13,122 nucleotides of DNA from NCBI GenBank assembly GCA_019118845.1, contig DWYE01000070.1:1-13122 (forward strand), given 5' to 3'. Shown one piece after another: positions 12,882 through 13,122 of the stretch (its first letter is position 1; every line of letters begins with the position of its first letter). The notes beneath the pieces are model-generated. The model was not told the origin of the DNA and did not search any database. It saw nothing but the letters and a program-made list of their open reading frames with translations. A program made the position numbers and the translations under genes. The DNA is from Anaeromassilibacillus stercoravium. Its GTDB lineage: Bacteria; Bacillota; Clostridia; Oscillospirales; Acutalibacteraceae.

Positions 12882-13122
12882 AGCTTGACACATATCTTCC
12901 CATGATCGAGCAAAAATTGGAGGAACTTCTCCCAAAAGAACACTGCCGGTATGAGCGGTTGATTGAGGCCATGCGCTACAGCCTTTTGGACGGCGGCAAG
13001 CGCGTGAGGCCAACGCTCGTTTTGGAGTTCTGCCGGCTGTGCGGCGGGGACGTGCAGGCGGCGCTGCCGTTTGCCTGCGCAGTGGAGATGATTCACACCT
13101 ATTCGCTCATCCACGACGATCT
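12878..13122 (+). CDS. ispA: Polyprenyl (farnesyl) diphosphate synthase, 3' part missing
   Basis: First 81 codons of a trans-prenyltransferase that condenses isopentenyl diphosphate with allylic diphosphates. The xseA-xseB context makes farnesyl diphosphate synthase likely, but geranylgeranyl synthase cannot be excluded without the chain-length region. GGKRVRP at 39-45 is the diphosphate-binding motif. The sequence ends at HDD (79-81) plus a partial leucine codon, which is the start of the first aspartate-rich motif DDxxD. AAAAGGAGG at 12862-12870 lies 7 nt before the ATG. The ATG overlaps the xseB stop (ATGA). The frame is open at the right edge. Confidence 0.93.
   Translation, partial: MKLDTYLPMIEQKLEELLPKEHCRYERLIEAMRYSLLDGGKRVRPTLVLEFCRLCGGDVQAALPFACAVEMIHTYSLIHDD

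Noticed and set aside
1..13122. Mobile elements, CRISPR arrays, phage or defence genes
   Set aside because: No transposase, integrase, repeat-spacer pattern or known defence domain was seen on either strand. The accessory signal is minimal.

Overview
The window looks like a chromosomal segment from a spore-forming, low-oxygen-adapted member of the Clostridia. An Oscillospirales/Ruminococcaceae-type genome with moderately high GC is my best guess, at low confidence below class level. The evidence is a complete eight-gene spoIIIA operon, dense same-strand packing, strong AGGAGG-type ribosome binding sites, several TTG starts, and the order spoIIIA - nusB - Kae1-like gene - xseA - xseB - ispA. 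No transposase, integrase, CRISPR array, tRNA or rRNA was recognised.

Layout. (1) Positions 1-595, minus strand: a TVP38/TMEM64 (VTT-domain) membrane protein that runs off the left edge. (2) 596-733: a divergent control region carrying a 13-bp direct repeat and a small inverted repeat. (3) 734-4815: five plus-strand metabolic or RNA-related genes (radical SAM protein of the YtqA/YhcC family, DUF1653 protein, zinc alcohol dehydrogenase, HD-domain protein, AlaX-type alanyl-tRNA editing protein). They end at a strong intrinsic terminator at 4854-4889. (4) 4942-9916: spoIIIAA-AB-AC-AD-AE-AF-AG-AH, encoding the mother-cell half of the SpoIIIA-SpoIIQ feeding-tube complex of the engulfed forespore. 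(5) 9936-10035: a clear sigma-A promoter followed at once by a terminator-like hairpin, both upstream of nusB. (6) 10059-13122: nusB, a Kae1/TsaD-like gene, xseA, xseB and the start of ispA, tightly spaced and probably one housekeeping operon.

How the genes work together. SpoIIIAA is the cytoplasmic ATPase. AB, AC, AD and AE are membrane components. AF, AG and AH are membrane-anchored proteins with extracytoplasmic ring-building domains. The downstream block joins a transcription factor (NusB), both exonuclease VII subunits and a short-chain prenyl synthase, the same neighbourhood as in Bacillus subtilis. Here accB/accC/yqhY are absent, and a Kae1-like gene occupies the place of folD.

Most of the window is well-known biology and I did not find a convincing new system. 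The observations most worth a second look are the terminator hairpin inside the nusB leader, the extended spoIIIAA reading frame that overlaps spoIIIAB by 71 nt, the 20-bp perfect palindrome just ahead of the spoIIIAC ribosome binding site, the Kae1-like paralogue, and the repeats in the divergent promoter region.
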